Origin: Sphingomonas sp. C3-2
Lineage (GTDB): Bacteria; Pseudomonadota; Alphaproteobacteria; Sphingomonadales; Sphingomonadaceae
Direction: 5' to 3'
NCBI RefSeq assembly: GCF_033025475.1
Contig: NZ_CP130322.1
Location: 3,291,001-3,355,000 of the forward strand
Length of the DNA: 64,000 bases
This document shows positions 8,869 through 17,764 of the stretch, piece after piece. The translations under genes and the position numbers were made by a program. The first letter of the stretch is position 1, and each line of letters starts with the position of its first letter. Under the pieces are notes generated by a model. It was given only the letters and a program-made list of their open reading frames with translations, made no database searches and was not told the DNA's origin.

Positions 8869-9714
8869 ATGGTCCGTCCCATCGGTTTTATTGCCGGCCT
8901 CGGCTTTGTCGGGGTTCTGCTCTGGTCGCTTCTCTGGGGCGCGGTGGCCTTCATCAAGGAACCGCCGCAGCCCACCGTGGAACATGAGTTCCACCTGCAC
9001 CCGAAGCAGGACGTCTCCTATTCGTTCGAGGGGCCGTTCGGTAAGTTCGATCGTCAGCAGCTGCAGCGCGGCTTCCAGGTTTACAAGGAAGTTTGCGCGG
9101 CCTGCCACTCGCTCCATCTCGTCTCGTTCCGCGATCTTCAGGCGCTCGGTTATTCCGAAGGCCAGGTGAAGACGCTGGCTTCGGAATGGGCCGTCGAAAC
9201 GCCCTCGATCAACCCGGAAACGGGTGAGCCCGCGACCCGCAAGTCGACGGCTGCCGATCGCATCCCGGCGCCCTTCGCCAACGAAGTCGCCGCGCGTGCG
9301 GGCAACAACGGTGCGCTTCCGCCTGATCTTTCGCTGATGGCGAAGGCGCGTCACGACGGCACGCACTATATCTACTCGCTGCTCACCGGTTATCAGGATC
9401 AGCCCGCCGAACTGCTCAAGCAGTTCCCGGACGCCAAGACCGGCGAAGGCCTGCACTACAACCCGTATTTCGCGAACCTCAACCTCGCGATGGCACCGCC
9501 GCTCACGGGTGAAGGCCAGGTCAGCTATTCGGATGGCACCAAGGCAACCGTGCCGCAAATGGCGCAGGACGTCTCGGCCTTCCTCACCTGGGCAGCCGAA
9601 CCCAAGCTTGAAAATCGTCACCGCACCGGCGTTGCCGTGATGATCTTCCTGCTCTTCTTCACCGTCCTCACCTATATGGCGTACCAGAACATCTGGCGCG
9701 ACAAGAAGCACTGA
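8869..9714 (+). CDS. petC: cytochrome c1
   Basis: A 281-residue membrane-anchored c-type cytochrome. An N-terminal hydrophobic signal (about 5-29) is followed by the heme-attachment site CAACH at 76-80. LNLAMAPPL supplies the likely methionine axial ligand, and a C-terminal anchor helix (VMIFLLFFTVLTYMAYQNIW) ends in a positive DKKH tail facing the cytoplasm. It carries electrons from the Rieske centre to soluble or membrane cytochrome c. Last bc1 gene; apt follows after five bases and probably shares the message. Confidence 0.97.
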   Translation: MVRPIGFIAGLGFVGVLLWSLLWGAVAFIKEPPQPTVEHEFHLHPKQDVSYSFEGPFGKFDRQQLQRGFQVYKEVCAACHSLHLVSFRDLQALGYSEGQVKTLASEWAVETPSINPETGEPATRKSTAADRIPAPFANEVAARAGNNGALPPDLSLMAKARHDGTHYIYSLLTGYQDQPAELLKQFPDAKTGEGLHYNPYFANLNLAMAPPLTGEGQVSYSDGTKATVPQMAQDVSAFLTWAAEPKLENRHRTGVAVMIFLLFFTVLTYMAYQNIWRDKKH

Positions 9715-9719
9715 GGACC

Positions 9720-10268
9720 ATGAGCGCTCCCAGCGACAATAGCGACCTGAGGGCGCTCATCCGGACGATCCCCGACTTTCCAAAGCCGGGGATCCTCTTC
9801 CGGGACGTGACAAGCCTGCTCCTCGATGGGGCAGGCTTTTCGCTTGCGGTCGATCGGCTTGCCGCGATCGCCGAAGGGCTGAAGCCCGATCTCATCGCCG
9901 CCGTCGAGGCGCGCGGTTTCCTTTTCGGTGCGGCGCTCGCCAAGGCGCTCGGCACCGGCGTCCTTCCCATCCGCAAGCCCGGCAAGCTGCCCGGCAAAAA
10001 GGTCGGGATCGACTATGCTCTCGAGTACGGCACCGACCGGCTGGAAATGCATGCGCATGATCTCGTGCCCGCCACCCGCGTGCTGATCGTCGACGATCTG
10101 ATCGCCACCGGCGGCACCGTCAACGCAACCGTCGATCTCGTCCGCACGCAGGGCGGCATCGTGGCGGGGGCGCTGTTTGTCGTCGACCTGCCCGATCTGG
10201 GTGGCTCCGCGCGGCTGCGCGCCGCCGATGTCGATGTGTTCAGCCTCATGGAATTTCCGGGGCACTGA
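9720..10268 (+). CDS. apt: adenine phosphoribosyltransferase
   Basis: A 182-residue purine-salvage enzyme making AMP from adenine and PRPP. The PRPP-binding motif VLIVDDLIATGGT is at 121-133. IPDFPKPGILFRDVTSLL near the N-terminus and VEARGFLFG (62-70) are characteristic of bacterial Apt. The C-terminus ends FSLMEFPG. It begins five bases after petC, a gene order often seen in sphingomonads, without an obvious functional link to respiration. Confidence 0.96.
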   Translation: MSAPSDNSDLRALIRTIPDFPKPGILFRDVTSLLLDGAGFSLAVDRLAAIAEGLKPDLIAAVEARGFLFGAALAKALGTGVLPIRKPGKLPGKKVGIDYALEYGTDRLEMHAHDLVPATRVLIVDDLIATGGTVNATVDLVRTQGGIVAGALFVVDLPDLGGSARLRAADVDVFSLMEFPGH

Positions 10269-10344
10269 GCCGTTTTTCAATAGTTCACTTCGGGTTCACG
10301 GCTGAGCGATGATAATGCGCTCTCTGGTATTCCGGAGAAATGTC

Positions 10345-10989
10345 ATGGCTGCCCGCCGACTTCGCATCGCGTCCCTGCTCCTCATCGCCTCCGTCGGCCT
10401 CGCCGGCTGCGCCTATGATGACTATGGCTATGGCGGCGTCTCGCTCGGCATGGGCAGCGGCGGCTATTATGATCCCTATTATGATTATGGCGGCTATGGC
10501 TGGTACGACGGATATTATTATCCGGGCTATGGCTATTATGTGTACGATCGCGGCGGCCATCGCCAGCGGTGGAACGATAATCACCGCCGCCATTGGGAAG
10601 GGCGGCGTGGCTGGTCTCAGGCGCAGCGCGACGACTGGAACCGTCAGGGCCGTGGCGGCTGGCGCGACAATGATCGCAACGGCCGGCCGGATCATGTTCG
10701 CGGCAACAGGGACGATCGTCGCGACGGCTGGCGCGATGGGCGCCGCAATGATGTGAACCGGGCGGGCCGCCCTGCCTACCGTCCGGGGCGCGGCCTCACC
10801 GTCGAGCAGCGCGAGGCGTGGCAGGCCAATCAGGAACGTCGCCGCAGCGAAGCGCCCTCGGCTGGCCGTCAGCGTTCCGAACGCGTCTGGACCCCGTCAC
10901 AGCAGGGCTCGGGGCGCGAAGGCGGCTGGCGTGGGTCGCGCGGCGGCGGCGGCCGTGAAAGCCGCAATCGCAACCAGCGGCCCGACTAA
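10345..10989 (+). CDS. Gly/Tyr-rich then Arg/Asp-rich putative lipoprotein
   Basis: A 214-residue protein of unknown function. The start at 10345 is preferred over 10309 because CCGGAG lies eight bases upstream. A lipoprotein signal ends LIASVGLAGC (lipobox LAGC), so the mature cysteine would be acylated and the protein anchored in the inner or outer membrane. Residues about 26-75 are rich in Tyr/Gly/Asp (YDDYGYGG repeats). From about 80 onwards the protein is rich in Arg, Asn, Asp, Trp and Gly, resembling the low-complexity C-termini of envelope-stress or RcnB-like proteins. The start lies about 76 bases after apt and its stop overlaps the convergent MaoC gene by four bases. Confidence 0.8.
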   Translation: MAARRLRIASLLLIASVGLAGCAYDDYGYGGVSLGMGSGGYYDPYYDYGGYGWYDGYYYPGYGYYVYDRGGHRQRWNDNHRRHWEGRRGWSQAQRDDWNRQGRGGWRDNDRNGRPDHVRGNRDDRRDGWRDGRRNDVNRAGRPAYRPGRGLTVEQREAWQANQERRRSEAPSAGRQRSERVWTPSQQGSGREGGWRGSRGGGGRESRNRNQRPD

Positions 10990-11441
10990 GCCTCTTCGGG
11001 CGCCCGCGTCGCGATCAGCGCGATCGAGACATAGGACATGACGGGTTCCTCCTTCTGGTTGAACACTGTCATGCGCGTGCGGAACGATCCCATTTCGGGG
11101 CGGCTGCGCGATCGCGTCTTCTCGATCAGCTCGGTTTCGCAGTGGAGCACATCGCCGGGATAAACCGGGCGCAGCCAGCGCAGTTCGTCCACGCCGATCC
11201 CGCCAAGCCCGGCCTGCTTATGGTCTGCCAAATTCTCGACGATCATCCGCATCGTCATCGCGCAGGTGTGCCAGCCACTCGCTGAAATTCGCCCGAAATG
11301 CGTGCGCGCGGCGGCCTCCTCGTCCAGGTGAAAGGGCTGGGGGTCATAGGCCGCCGCAAAGGCGCGCACCTCGTCGGGCTTCACGGCATAGTTGCCGAAG
11401 CGCGATTTCGCGCCGACGACCAGATCCTCGAAATATTGCAT
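10986..11441 (-). CDS. MaoC-family dehydratase
   Basis: A 151-residue hotdog-fold protein. The start at 11441 (MQYFEDLVVGAKSRFGNYAV) has GGAG eight to nine bases upstream. Family features are DPQPFHLDEEAA (substrate loop), TLFG-equivalent THFGRISASGWHTCAMTMRM, and VYPGDVLHCETELIEKTRSRSRPEMG. MaoC-like hydratases add or remove water at the 2-enoyl bond of acyl-CoA thioesters; this short single-domain type is often an (R)-specific enoyl-CoA hydratase or a related dehydratase. No partner genes are adjacent, so the pathway is unknown. Confidence 0.88.
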   Translation of the reverse strand: MQYFEDLVVGAKSRFGNYAVKPDEVRAFAAAYDPQPFHLDEEAAARTHFGRISASGWHTCAMTMRMIVENLADHKQAGLGGIGVDELRWLRPVYPGDVLHCETELIEKTRSRSRPEMGSFRTRMTVFNQKEEPVMSYVSIALIATRAPEEA

Positions 11442-11515
11442 CACGCCCACTCCAATCGGGAACAGGCGCAAAGCTTCACATGACGATTACGAAAGCGTCA
11501 ACCGGCAAGCGTCTC

Positions 11516-12811
11516 TCAACGCGGCTGGGCCAGCGCCGGGCGCAATGCCTCCAGCGATCCGTCGCGGGGCTCGACAGGCAGGCCGATGAGATGGGCGAGC
11601 AGCGGATGGATGTCGACATTGTCGAACGCCGTCACCGTCGCGCCCCGGCGAAAGGCGGGGCCATGCGCCACGAACAGCGAGGCCATTTCGGGCGCCGTAT
11701 TGTCATAACCATGCGCACCGCCCGAAAACTGCGTTCTGGGCGCGGTCGCCTCCACCGTCCAGCCCGTCTCGGCCAGGCACAGATAGGCGGGCACGCGCGG
11801 ATTGCGGCCATAATGGAAACGCGCCGGGATCTGATCTTTGCGCCAGCATTCCATATGCGCGTGCGGCTTCAGCAGCTTGGCTTCCAGCGCGGCTTCGCGC
11901 CCCGGCTTGGCCTCGATCGCGGCATAGGGGCCAGCTTCGATCAGACGGTAATCATCGGGGGCTGCAACGGTGTCGAGCGCAATGCTCCGCGTCGTCGTCG
12001 TGGCCGCCATGCCGTGGTCCGATACGATCACCAGATTGGCGGGCTGGCCGAGCGATTTCAGCCCGTCTTCCAGCGCGCCGATCATCGCGTCCACATCACG
12101 GAGCGCCCGCGTCGTTTCCGCCGCCTCGGGACCGAAGCGGTGGCCGGCGGTATCGACCGTATCGAAATAGAGTGTCACCAGCTTTGGCCGAATGGCCGGC
12201 GGGCGGCGCAGCCAGTCGATCACCGCGTTCACGCGCTGCGTGCCGGTCACCTCCTGGTTGAACTGCTGCCAGTCCTCGGGCCGCGTCCCGCCGCTGATCG
12301 TGAACGGCCACTGTGCGGCGCGCGTGCCGCCGATCGCGACATTCGATCCGGGCCAGAACATCGTCGCGGTCCGCACGCCCGCCTTTTCGGCATCCACCCA
12401 GATCGGGCGCGCCTCGTTCCACCAGAAGGGATCGTCGCTCGCCATGGTGAAAACCTCGCCGGGGCGGCGCGGGTCTTCCATCTTGTTGGCGACGACGCCG
12501 TTCCTGTCCGGGCGCAGGCCAGTGACGAGTGTATAGTGGTTGGGAAAGGTCTTGGTGGGGAAGGAAGGGCGCATCACGCCCTGCACCCCGTCCGCCGCCA
12601 GCCGCGAGAGCACGGGCGTCGCCCCGCGCGTCAGATAATCCGGGTGAAAGCCGTCGATCGAAATCAGGATGGTTACGGGCGCGCGGTCTTCCACGGGCGC
12701 GGCCGTGCGCTGCGCGGGTTCGATACCCCCGCCCGTGGCGCAGGCGGAAAGCGACAGGGCGAGCGCAAGGCTCGAGGCGAGACTCGAGACGAGGGCGCGT
12801 GCAAATTTCAC
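11516..12811 (-). CDS. NPP-type ectonucleotide pyrophosphatase/phosphodiesterase lipoprotein
   Basis: A 431-residue alkaline-phosphatase-superfamily enzyme. A GTG start at 12811 is chosen because GGAG lies seven bases before it and it opens a lipoprotein signal with lipobox SLSAC (Cys24); the ATG ten codons upstream has no ribosome site. Metal and nucleophile motifs are ILISIDGFHPDYL (D53), PTKTFPNHYTLVTG (nucleophile T88) and IVSDHGM. These match nucleotide pyrophosphatases/phosphodiesterases, which hydrolyse phosphodiester or pyrophosphate bonds using two zinc ions. It would act in the periplasm, anchored to a membrane, possibly scavenging phosphate from nucleotides or phospholipid headgroups. 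Confidence 0.9.
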   Translation of the reverse strand: MKFARALVSSLASSLALALSLSACATGGGIEPAQRTAAPVEDRAPVTILISIDGFHPDYLTRGATPVLSRLAADGVQGVMRPSFPTKTFPNHYTLVTGLRPDRNGVVANKMEDPRRPGEVFTMASDDPFWWNEARPIWVDAEKAGVRTATMFWPGSNVAIGGTRAAQWPFTISGGTRPEDWQQFNQEVTGTQRVNAVIDWLRRPPAIRPKLVTLYFDTVDTAGHRFGPEAAETTRALRDVDAMIGALEDGLKSLGQPANLVIVSDHGMAATTTTRSIALDTVAAPDDYRLIEAGPYAAIEAKPGREAALEAKLLKPHAHMECWRKDQIPARFHYGRNPRVPAYLCLAETGWTVEATAPRTQFSGGAHGYDNTAPEMASLFVAHGPAFRRGATVTAFDNVDIHPLLAHLIGLPVEPRDGSLEALRPALAQPR

Positions 12812-12882
12812 AGACAATCTCCGTTCATTGCCCGCGCCCATCGCATGTCATTGCTGCGGCTTGGTGACAGTCGGGAAAATGA

Positions 12883-13983
12883 TCAGACGTTAAAGCGGAA
12901 CAGCATCACATCGCCGTCGACGACGACATATTCCTTGCCTTCCGAACGCAGCTTGCCCGCATCGCGCGCGCCGGCTTCGCCCTTGCAGGCGATGTAATCG
13001 TCGAACGCGATGGTTTCGGCGCGGATGAAACCGCGTTCGAAATCGGTGTGGATCTCGCCCGCTGCCTGCGGTGCCTTGGCGCCGCGGTGGACGGTCCAGG
13101 CGCGCGCTTCCTTGGGACCGACGGTGAAGAAGGTGATGAGGTTCAGTAGCTCGTATCCGGCGCGGATCACACGGGCGAGGCCGGTTTCCTTCAGGCCGAG
13201 ATCGGACAGGAATTCGGCGCGGTCCTCGGGGGCCATGGTGGCGATTTCTGCTTCGATCGCGGCCGAAACGACGACGGCCACCGCGCCTTCCGCCTTGGCC
13301 TTTTCGAACACGCGCGCGCTCAGTGCATTGCCGTCGGATGCGCTGGCTTCCTCGACATTGCAGACATACAGGATCGGCTTCGAGGTCAAGAGCTGCGCCT
13401 GATCGAAAACGCGGCGCTCTTCCTCGTCCTTGGGCTCGGTCAGGCGCGCGGGCTTGCCGTCGCGCAGCAGGTCGAGCGCCTGGCCCAGCACCGATGCCGC
13501 GATCTTCGCTTCCTTGTCGCCCTGTGCCGCCTTTTTGGCAAAGTTCGGGACGCGCTTTTCAAGGCTTTCGAGGTCGGCCAGCATCAGCTCGGTTTCCACC
13601 GTGTCGGCATCGGCGATCGGATCGATCTTGCCGTCGACATGGGTGATGTCGCCGTCTTCGAAGCACCGCAGGACGTGGACGATCGCGTCCACTTCGCGGA
13701 TGTTCGCCAGAAACTGGTTGCCCAGGCCTTCACCCTTGGACGCGCCGCGCACGAGGCCGGCGATGTCGACGAACGCCAGTTGGGTTTCGATGATCTTCGC
13801 CGAACCGGCGATCTCGGCCAACTGGTTCAGGCGATCGTCGGGCACCGCGACCTGACCGACATTGGGCTCGATCGTGCAAAAGGGATAATTCGCCGCCTGT
13901 GCCGCCGCCGTTTCGGTCAGCGCGTTGAAAAGCGTCGATTTGCCGACATTGGGAAGACCGACGATGCCGCAGCGAAAACCCAT
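12883..13983 (-). CDS. ychF: redox-regulated ATPase of the Obg/OLA1 family
   Basis: A 366-residue P-loop protein starting MGFRCGIVGLPNVGKSTLFNAL, with the G1 loop at about 8-16, then DIAGLVRGASKGEGLGNQFLA (G3) and the noncanonical G4 of the OLA1/YchF group that makes it prefer ATP over GTP. A coiled-coil insertion and the C-terminal TGS domain (TFFTVGPKEARAWTVHRG through VVDGDVMLFRFNV) follow. It binds ribosomes and acts in translation and stress control. GGAG sits seven bases before the ATG. It follows pth and rplY on the same strand, a translation-related cluster. Confidence 0.97.
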   Translation of the reverse strand: MGFRCGIVGLPNVGKSTLFNALTETAAAQAANYPFCTIEPNVGQVAVPDDRLNQLAEIAGSAKIIETQLAFVDIAGLVRGASKGEGLGNQFLANIREVDAIVHVLRCFEDGDITHVDGKIDPIADADTVETELMLADLESLEKRVPNFAKKAAQGDKEAKIAASVLGQALDLLRDGKPARLTEPKDEEERRVFDQAQLLTSKPILYVCNVEEASASDGNALSARVFEKAKAEGAVAVVVSAAIEAEIATMAPEDRAEFLSDLGLKETGLARVIRAGYELLNLITFFTVGPKEARAWTVHRGAKAPQAAGEIHTDFERGFIRAETIAFDDYIACKGEAGARDAGKLRSEGKEYVVVDGDVMLFRFNV

Positions 13984-14073
13984 CTGAAAACTCCGTTCGT
14001 CCCCGCGCGGAAGCGGAGTGTGCTGTGTGAAATGACGCCGCCGGATACGTCCGGTTGCGGATGCCCGGAGGCT

Positions 14074-14646
14074 TTAGTCGTCCTTCAGCCGCAAGGCTAT
14101 ATCGTTCATGAAGCGCACATCGTCGCCGCGCGCCAGCCAGTCAGCCTCGGCGGCAACCGCGCCCAGCATGTCGGTCAGCGGCTCGATCTCGGCCTTGGCG
14201 TAGTTACCGAGCACATAACCGGTCACGCGGTCGCGGTGGCCGGGATGGCCGATGCCAAGGCGGACGCGGCGAAAGGCATTGCCGATATGCGCTTCGGTCG
14301 AACGCAGGCCGTTATGGCCGGCGGTGCCGCCGCCGATCTTCACCTTCACCTTGAACGGCGCGAGGTCGAGCTCGTCGTGAAAGACGGTGACGTCGCTTTC
14401 CGACAATTTGTAGAAGCGCATGGCCTCGCCGATCGCGCGGCCGCTTTCGTTCATGAAGGTGGCCGGTTTCAGCAGCAGGATCTTGTCGCCGCCGATGCGG
14501 CCTTCCTGCGCCCAGCCCTGAAAGGCCTTCTTGACCGGCGAAAAATTGTGCACTTCGGCGATCGCGTCCACGGCCATGAAGCCGACATTATGCCGGTGCA
14601 TGGCGTACTGTGCGCCAGGATTGCCGAGGCCTGCCCAGATTTGCAT
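14074..14646 (-). CDS. pth: peptidyl-tRNA hydrolase
   Basis: A 190-residue enzyme that releases peptides from stalled peptidyl-tRNA. The N-terminus MQIWAGLGNPGAQYAMHRHNVGF carries the conserved asparagine and catalytic histidine (H19). FMNESG, FHDELDL and GGGTAGHNGLRS are the remaining active-site and tRNA-binding blocks. It lies 57 bases downstream of rplY, the usual order in bacteria. No clear ribosome-binding site precedes the ATG (the upstream bases are TATATCCCCC), so translation may depend on coupling or on an unusual initiation context. Confidence 0.96.
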   Translation of the reverse strand: MQIWAGLGNPGAQYAMHRHNVGFMAVDAIAEVHNFSPVKKAFQGWAQEGRIGGDKILLLKPATFMNESGRAIGEAMRFYKLSESDVTVFHDELDLAPFKVKVKIGGGTAGHNGLRSTEAHIGNAFRRVRLGIGHPGHRDRVTGYVLGNYAKAEIEPLTDMLGAVAAEADWLARGDDVRFMNDIALRLKDD

Positions 14647-14703
14647 GGGGGATATAGCAAAGCCGGCGGCGCGCGGTGCGCGGCCGCCGGCCCTTTGCCT
14701 GCG

Positions 14704-15321
14704 TTACTCGCCGGCTGCTTCTGCAGCGGCGTCTTCGCCTTCGCTCGACTTGAGCGCCGAAGGAGCAACGATGGTTGCGATCGTGAAGTCGCGGTCGGTG
14801 ATGACCGATTCGGTGCCCTTGGGCAGCTTCACGTCGTTGATGTGGATCGCCGCGCCGACATCGAGGCCAGCAAGCGAGATCACGATTTCGTCGGGGATGT
14901 TCGCTGCGTCGCAAGCCAGTTCAAGCTCGTGGCGAACGATGTTCAGAACGCCGCCGCGCTTGATGCCCGGTGCGTCGTCTTCGTCGGTGAATGCGACGGG
15001 AACCTGAACGTTCACCTTGGCGTGCTCGCTGATGCGCAGGAAGTCCACGTGCATCGGACGATCGGTGACGGGGTGGAACTGGACGTCCTTGGGAAGCGTG
15101 CGAACGGCCTTGCCGCCGACTTCGACCATGATGACCGAGTTCATGAAGTGACCGGTGTTCAGGAGCTTAGTCAGCGCCTTTTCCTCGAGGTGGATCGAGG
15201 TCGGTTCTTCGTTGTTACCGTAAATGACGGCAGGTACGCGGCCTTCGCGGCGGTGAGCACGGGAGGCTCCCTTGCCAGCCCGATCGCGCGCCTCGGCCGA
15301 CAGCTGAAGCAGATCGCTCAT
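14704..15321 (-). CDS. rplY: 50S ribosomal protein L25 (CTC/general stress type)
   Basis: About 205 residues: the long form with an N-terminal 5S-rRNA-binding L25 domain ([25 protein letters not shown]) and a C-terminal TL5/CTC domain ([40 protein letters not shown]). The tail is acidic and Ala/Glu-rich. The start at 15321 is taken because GGAG is spaced eight bases away; the ATG at 15327 lies too near it. It binds 5S rRNA in the large subunit. It heads the rplY-pth pair. Confidence 0.95.
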   Translation of the reverse strand: MSDLLQLSAEARDRAGKGASRAHRREGRVPAVIYGNNEEPTSIHLEEKALTKLLNTGHFMNSVIMVEVGGKAVRTLPKDVQFHPVTDRPMHVDFLRISEHAKVNVQVPVAFTDEDDAPGIKRGGVLNIVRHELELACDAANIPDEIVISLAGLDVGAAIHINDVKLPKGTESVITDRDFTIATIVAPSALKSSEGEDAAAEAAGE

Positions 15322-15431
15322 GTGCATGTCTCCAAATTGCTTGCTTGTTCAACCCGTCACGCCTCCAGGGATGACCATAACGGGAAGCGGGCCCTATAGG
15401 CGGCAGGCCCTCGAAACGCAAGCGCGGCGGC

Positions 15432-16316
15432 TCACTGGATGCGCTTCACCTTCAGCCCTTCGGCCTTCAGCATTTCCTGCACCGATTCCTTGCCGGCCAG
15501 ATGGCCCGCGCCAACCGCCATCAGCACGGTTCCCGGCGTGTCCATCCGCGCCTTCACCCAGCGCGTCCAGTTCTGGTTGCGCTTGCGCAGCAGCACGTCG
15601 GTCAGCTCGGGGGTCATCTGCAGTTCGTCGTCAAAGGTCATCGCGATCTTCGACGTGTCGCCGCTCGCCCAGGCGCTCATCATCTTGTGAAACTCGCCCT
15701 CGGCATCCTTGCTGCTGTCGATGACGCTCAGCAGGAACTGGCGCTGCACCGTTTCGGGCAGCGTGTCGAAATAGCCCAGCTGCTGCTCGGTCGTCTCCAG
15801 CCCCGCCACGGTCTTGCCGGCCTTTTCGAAGCTGCCGGTCAGCTGGCGTTCGACGCCGTCGCTCGCACGGATGTTCGCCTGCGCCAATGTGGTGGCGGCC
15901 AGCGTCGTCGCCGCGGCCCAGGTTTCCATGCCGTCGAGAAAGTCCATCGGGATCTTCGCGCTCTCGATGATGGTCTTCAGCTCGGCGCGCTTTTCCTGCG
16001 GTACGCGGTCGAGCAGCGGGGGCAGGCCGGGGGATCGGCCCAGCCGCGTCATGATCTCGGCGGTCTTGGCCGGGTCCTTGTCCATCACGACTTCGAGCAT
16101 CAGCTCGTTCGCCTGCGCTGCTGCCTTGTCGAAATTCTTCGTCCGCCACGCATAATCGGGCGGCAGCATATGGATCGTCCCGAACAGATAGATGGTCGTG
16201 TCATGGTCCGACACTTTCCAAAGCCCGGGCTTTGCGGGCGCAACCGCTTCGGTGGGGGAGGAGCAGCCGGTGATCAGGCCGAATGCGGAGAGAATGATCG
16301 TCAAGGGGCGCAACAT
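15432..16316 (-). CDS. TraB/GumN-family lipoprotein (copy 1)
   Basis: About 294 residues with a lipoprotein signal (LRPLTIILSAFGLITGC). The family motif TIYLFGTIHMLPPDYAW comes soon after it, and the C-terminal GAGHLAGKESVQEMLKAEGLKVKRI closes the fold. TraB/GumN/TIKI proteins are proposed metalloproteases using conserved Gly-His elements; function in bacteria is poorly known. The start at 16316 is preferred because it gives the signal peptide directly. An ATG at 16385 overlaps the stop of the upstream paralog and could couple translation but would add 23 residues before the signal. It is a tandem duplicate of its neighbour. Confidence 0.88.
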   Translation of the reverse strand: MLRPLTIILSAFGLITGCSSPTEAVAPAKPGLWKVSDHDTTIYLFGTIHMLPPDYAWRTKNFDKAAAQANELMLEVVMDKDPAKTAEIMTRLGRSPGLPPLLDRVPQEKRAELKTIIESAKIPMDFLDGMETWAAATTLAATTLAQANIRASDGVERQLTGSFEKAGKTVAGLETTEQQLGYFDTLPETVQRQFLLSVIDSSKDAEGEFHKMMSAWASGDTSKIAMTFDDELQMTPELTDVLLRKRNQNWTRWVKARMDTPGTVLMAVGAGHLAGKESVQEMLKAEGLKVKRIQ

Positions 16317-16384
16317 GGCGCCCCTTATTCCCGCTCCTTCCTGAACGGGCAACAACGGCGTGTTGCCCGTCGTCGGCTTTCGCA

Positions 16385-17296
16385 TCAATATTGAACGCGC
16401 TGCGTGTCGATGCTCAGCGCCTTCAGCTTGGTCTGCACGCTCGCTTCACCCGCAAGGTGCCCGGCGCCCACCGCAAGGAACACCGTGCCGGGCTGCTCCA
16501 GCCGGGTCTTGATCCAGCCGGCCCAGTTGGTGTTGCGCTCGCCCAGCAAGACGCGGTCCAGCGCTGGCGTGTTGCCCATGCCCTCCTTCATCGCATTGCC
16601 CACGCCCTCGACATCGGCGGCAGACCACAGCGCGATCAGGTTTTCGATGGCAGGCGCGATCTCGTCCTGCATGCGGACGGTCACGTTCAGATAGTCGATC
16701 TGCTCGGCATCGGTCAGCTTGGCGAAAAAGCCCAGCTGCTCTTCGGCCGTCTCCAGCTGGCCAATCTTCTTGCCCGCGCGCTCCGCCGCGTCCTGCAGAA
16801 TGCGTTCGGGCCCATTGGCTGGATCATAGCCGAGCTTTGCGATCGGCAGCGCGGACAGCGTCATTGCCGCAAACCAGGGACGCGCCTGTTCGAACGCCTG
16901 ATAAGGGATGCCCAGGGCTTCCAGCGCCTTGGTATAGGCGGCCCGGTCCTGCGCGCCCAGCTGCTGGCTCAACGGGGCGGCGCCCGGGTTCATCGCCAGT
17001 TTCTGGATCACGCCCATCATCGTCTGCGAGTCGGGTTCGATCATCTCGATCACCAGTTCATCCGATGCATCGAACGCTTTTTTCACGCCATCATCGAACC
17101 ATCCGAGGCCGGGCTTCAGCATATGGATGGTGCCGAACAGATAGATTGTCGTGTCCTCATCCTTCACCACCCAGAGCGCGGGATCGATGTCGACCGTCGG
17201 TTGTGCGGCGGGCGCGGCGGTCGTGGCCGGTTCGGCGGCAATGGCCGGGGCACAGAACAGGGTGGCGCCAAGCAGGGCGCTGATCAGTTTTTTCAT
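16385..17296 (-). CDS. TraB/GumN-family protein (copy 2)
   Basis: A 303-residue paralog of the gene downstream. It has a Sec signal peptide (MKKLISALLGATLFCAPAIA, cleavage near AIA-A) and not a lipobox, so it should be a soluble periplasmic or secreted protein. The shared blocks are TTIYLFGTIHMLKPGLGWFDD, LETAEEQLGFF, NTNWAGWIKTRLEQPGTVFLAVGAGHLAGEASVQ. An AGGA lies about ten bases before the ATG. Proteolytic activity is only proposed for this family. Differing localisation of the two copies suggests they have different targets or places of work. Confidence 0.9.
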   Translation of the reverse strand: MKKLISALLGATLFCAPAIAAEPATTAAPAAQPTVDIDPALWVVKDEDTTIYLFGTIHMLKPGLGWFDDGVKKAFDASDELVIEMIEPDSQTMMGVIQKLAMNPGAAPLSQQLGAQDRAAYTKALEALGIPYQAFEQARPWFAAMTLSALPIAKLGYDPANGPERILQDAAERAGKKIGQLETAEEQLGFFAKLTDAEQIDYLNVTVRMQDEIAPAIENLIALWSAADVEGVGNAMKEGMGNTPALDRVLLGERNTNWAGWIKTRLEQPGTVFLAVGAGHLAGEASVQTKLKALSIDTQRVQY

Positions 17297-17344
17297 GGAA
17301 AGTCGTCCTTTGAGAAGGGGAGAAGGGGAGAGGGGCGGCGCCGG

Positions 17345-17764
17345 TTAGCGCCGCAGCTTCATCGCGAAATAGGAAAGCGCGCCGCCAAGCGCGGAGATGA
17401 TGAACATGCCTTCGGCGCCGGGGGCGGACAGCAGCCCCGCCTTGCCGAGCAGCAGCCATGGCACATAGGCGGCCAGTGCCAACGTACCGCCGATCGCCGC
17501 CGCGTTCACATTCTGCGTCCATTCATGCTCGTCCATGATCCGGCGCGACCAGAAAAGCATCAGGGCGAATGCCGCGATCACCATCGCCGATAGCGCGATC
17601 GCTGTCATCGGTGCAAAGGCCAGCGCATCGGCGCCTTGGCCGAGCCGTGCGGCAAAAAATCCGAACGCCGCGCCCAGCAAGCCCACGCCGGCAATCCCGC
17701 GCAGATACCGGCGCGTGCGGAGCCGTGCGCGGTCCTCGCCCGAAAGAATGGGGGTGTCAGCCAT
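17345..17764 (-). CDS. small four-helix membrane protein paired with an XRE regulator
   Basis: About 139 residues, unknown function. The start at 17764 lies inside the end of the regulator gene (8-base overlap), with GAGG upstream. Four hydrophobic segments are visible at roughly 21-42 (RGIAGVGLLGAAFGFFAARL), 48-70, 86-107 and 115-133, with a short charged N-terminus and KLRR tail. The tight overlap with the regulator indicates co-expression. Similar regulator plus four-helix pairs occur in many alphaproteobacteria, where the membrane protein may sense or relieve something that the regulator controls. Confidence 0.8.
   Translation of the reverse strand: MADTPILSGEDRARLRTRRYLRGIAGVGLLGAAFGFFAARLGQGADALAFAPMTAIALSAMVIAAFALMLFWSRRIMDEHEWTQNVNAAAIGGTLALAAYVPWLLLGKAGLLSAPGAEGMFIISALGGALSYFAMKLRR

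Noticed and set aside
7540-9711. A 723-codon open frame antisense to petB and petC
   Set aside because: It is the reverse reading of two certain genes and shows no domain or start signal.
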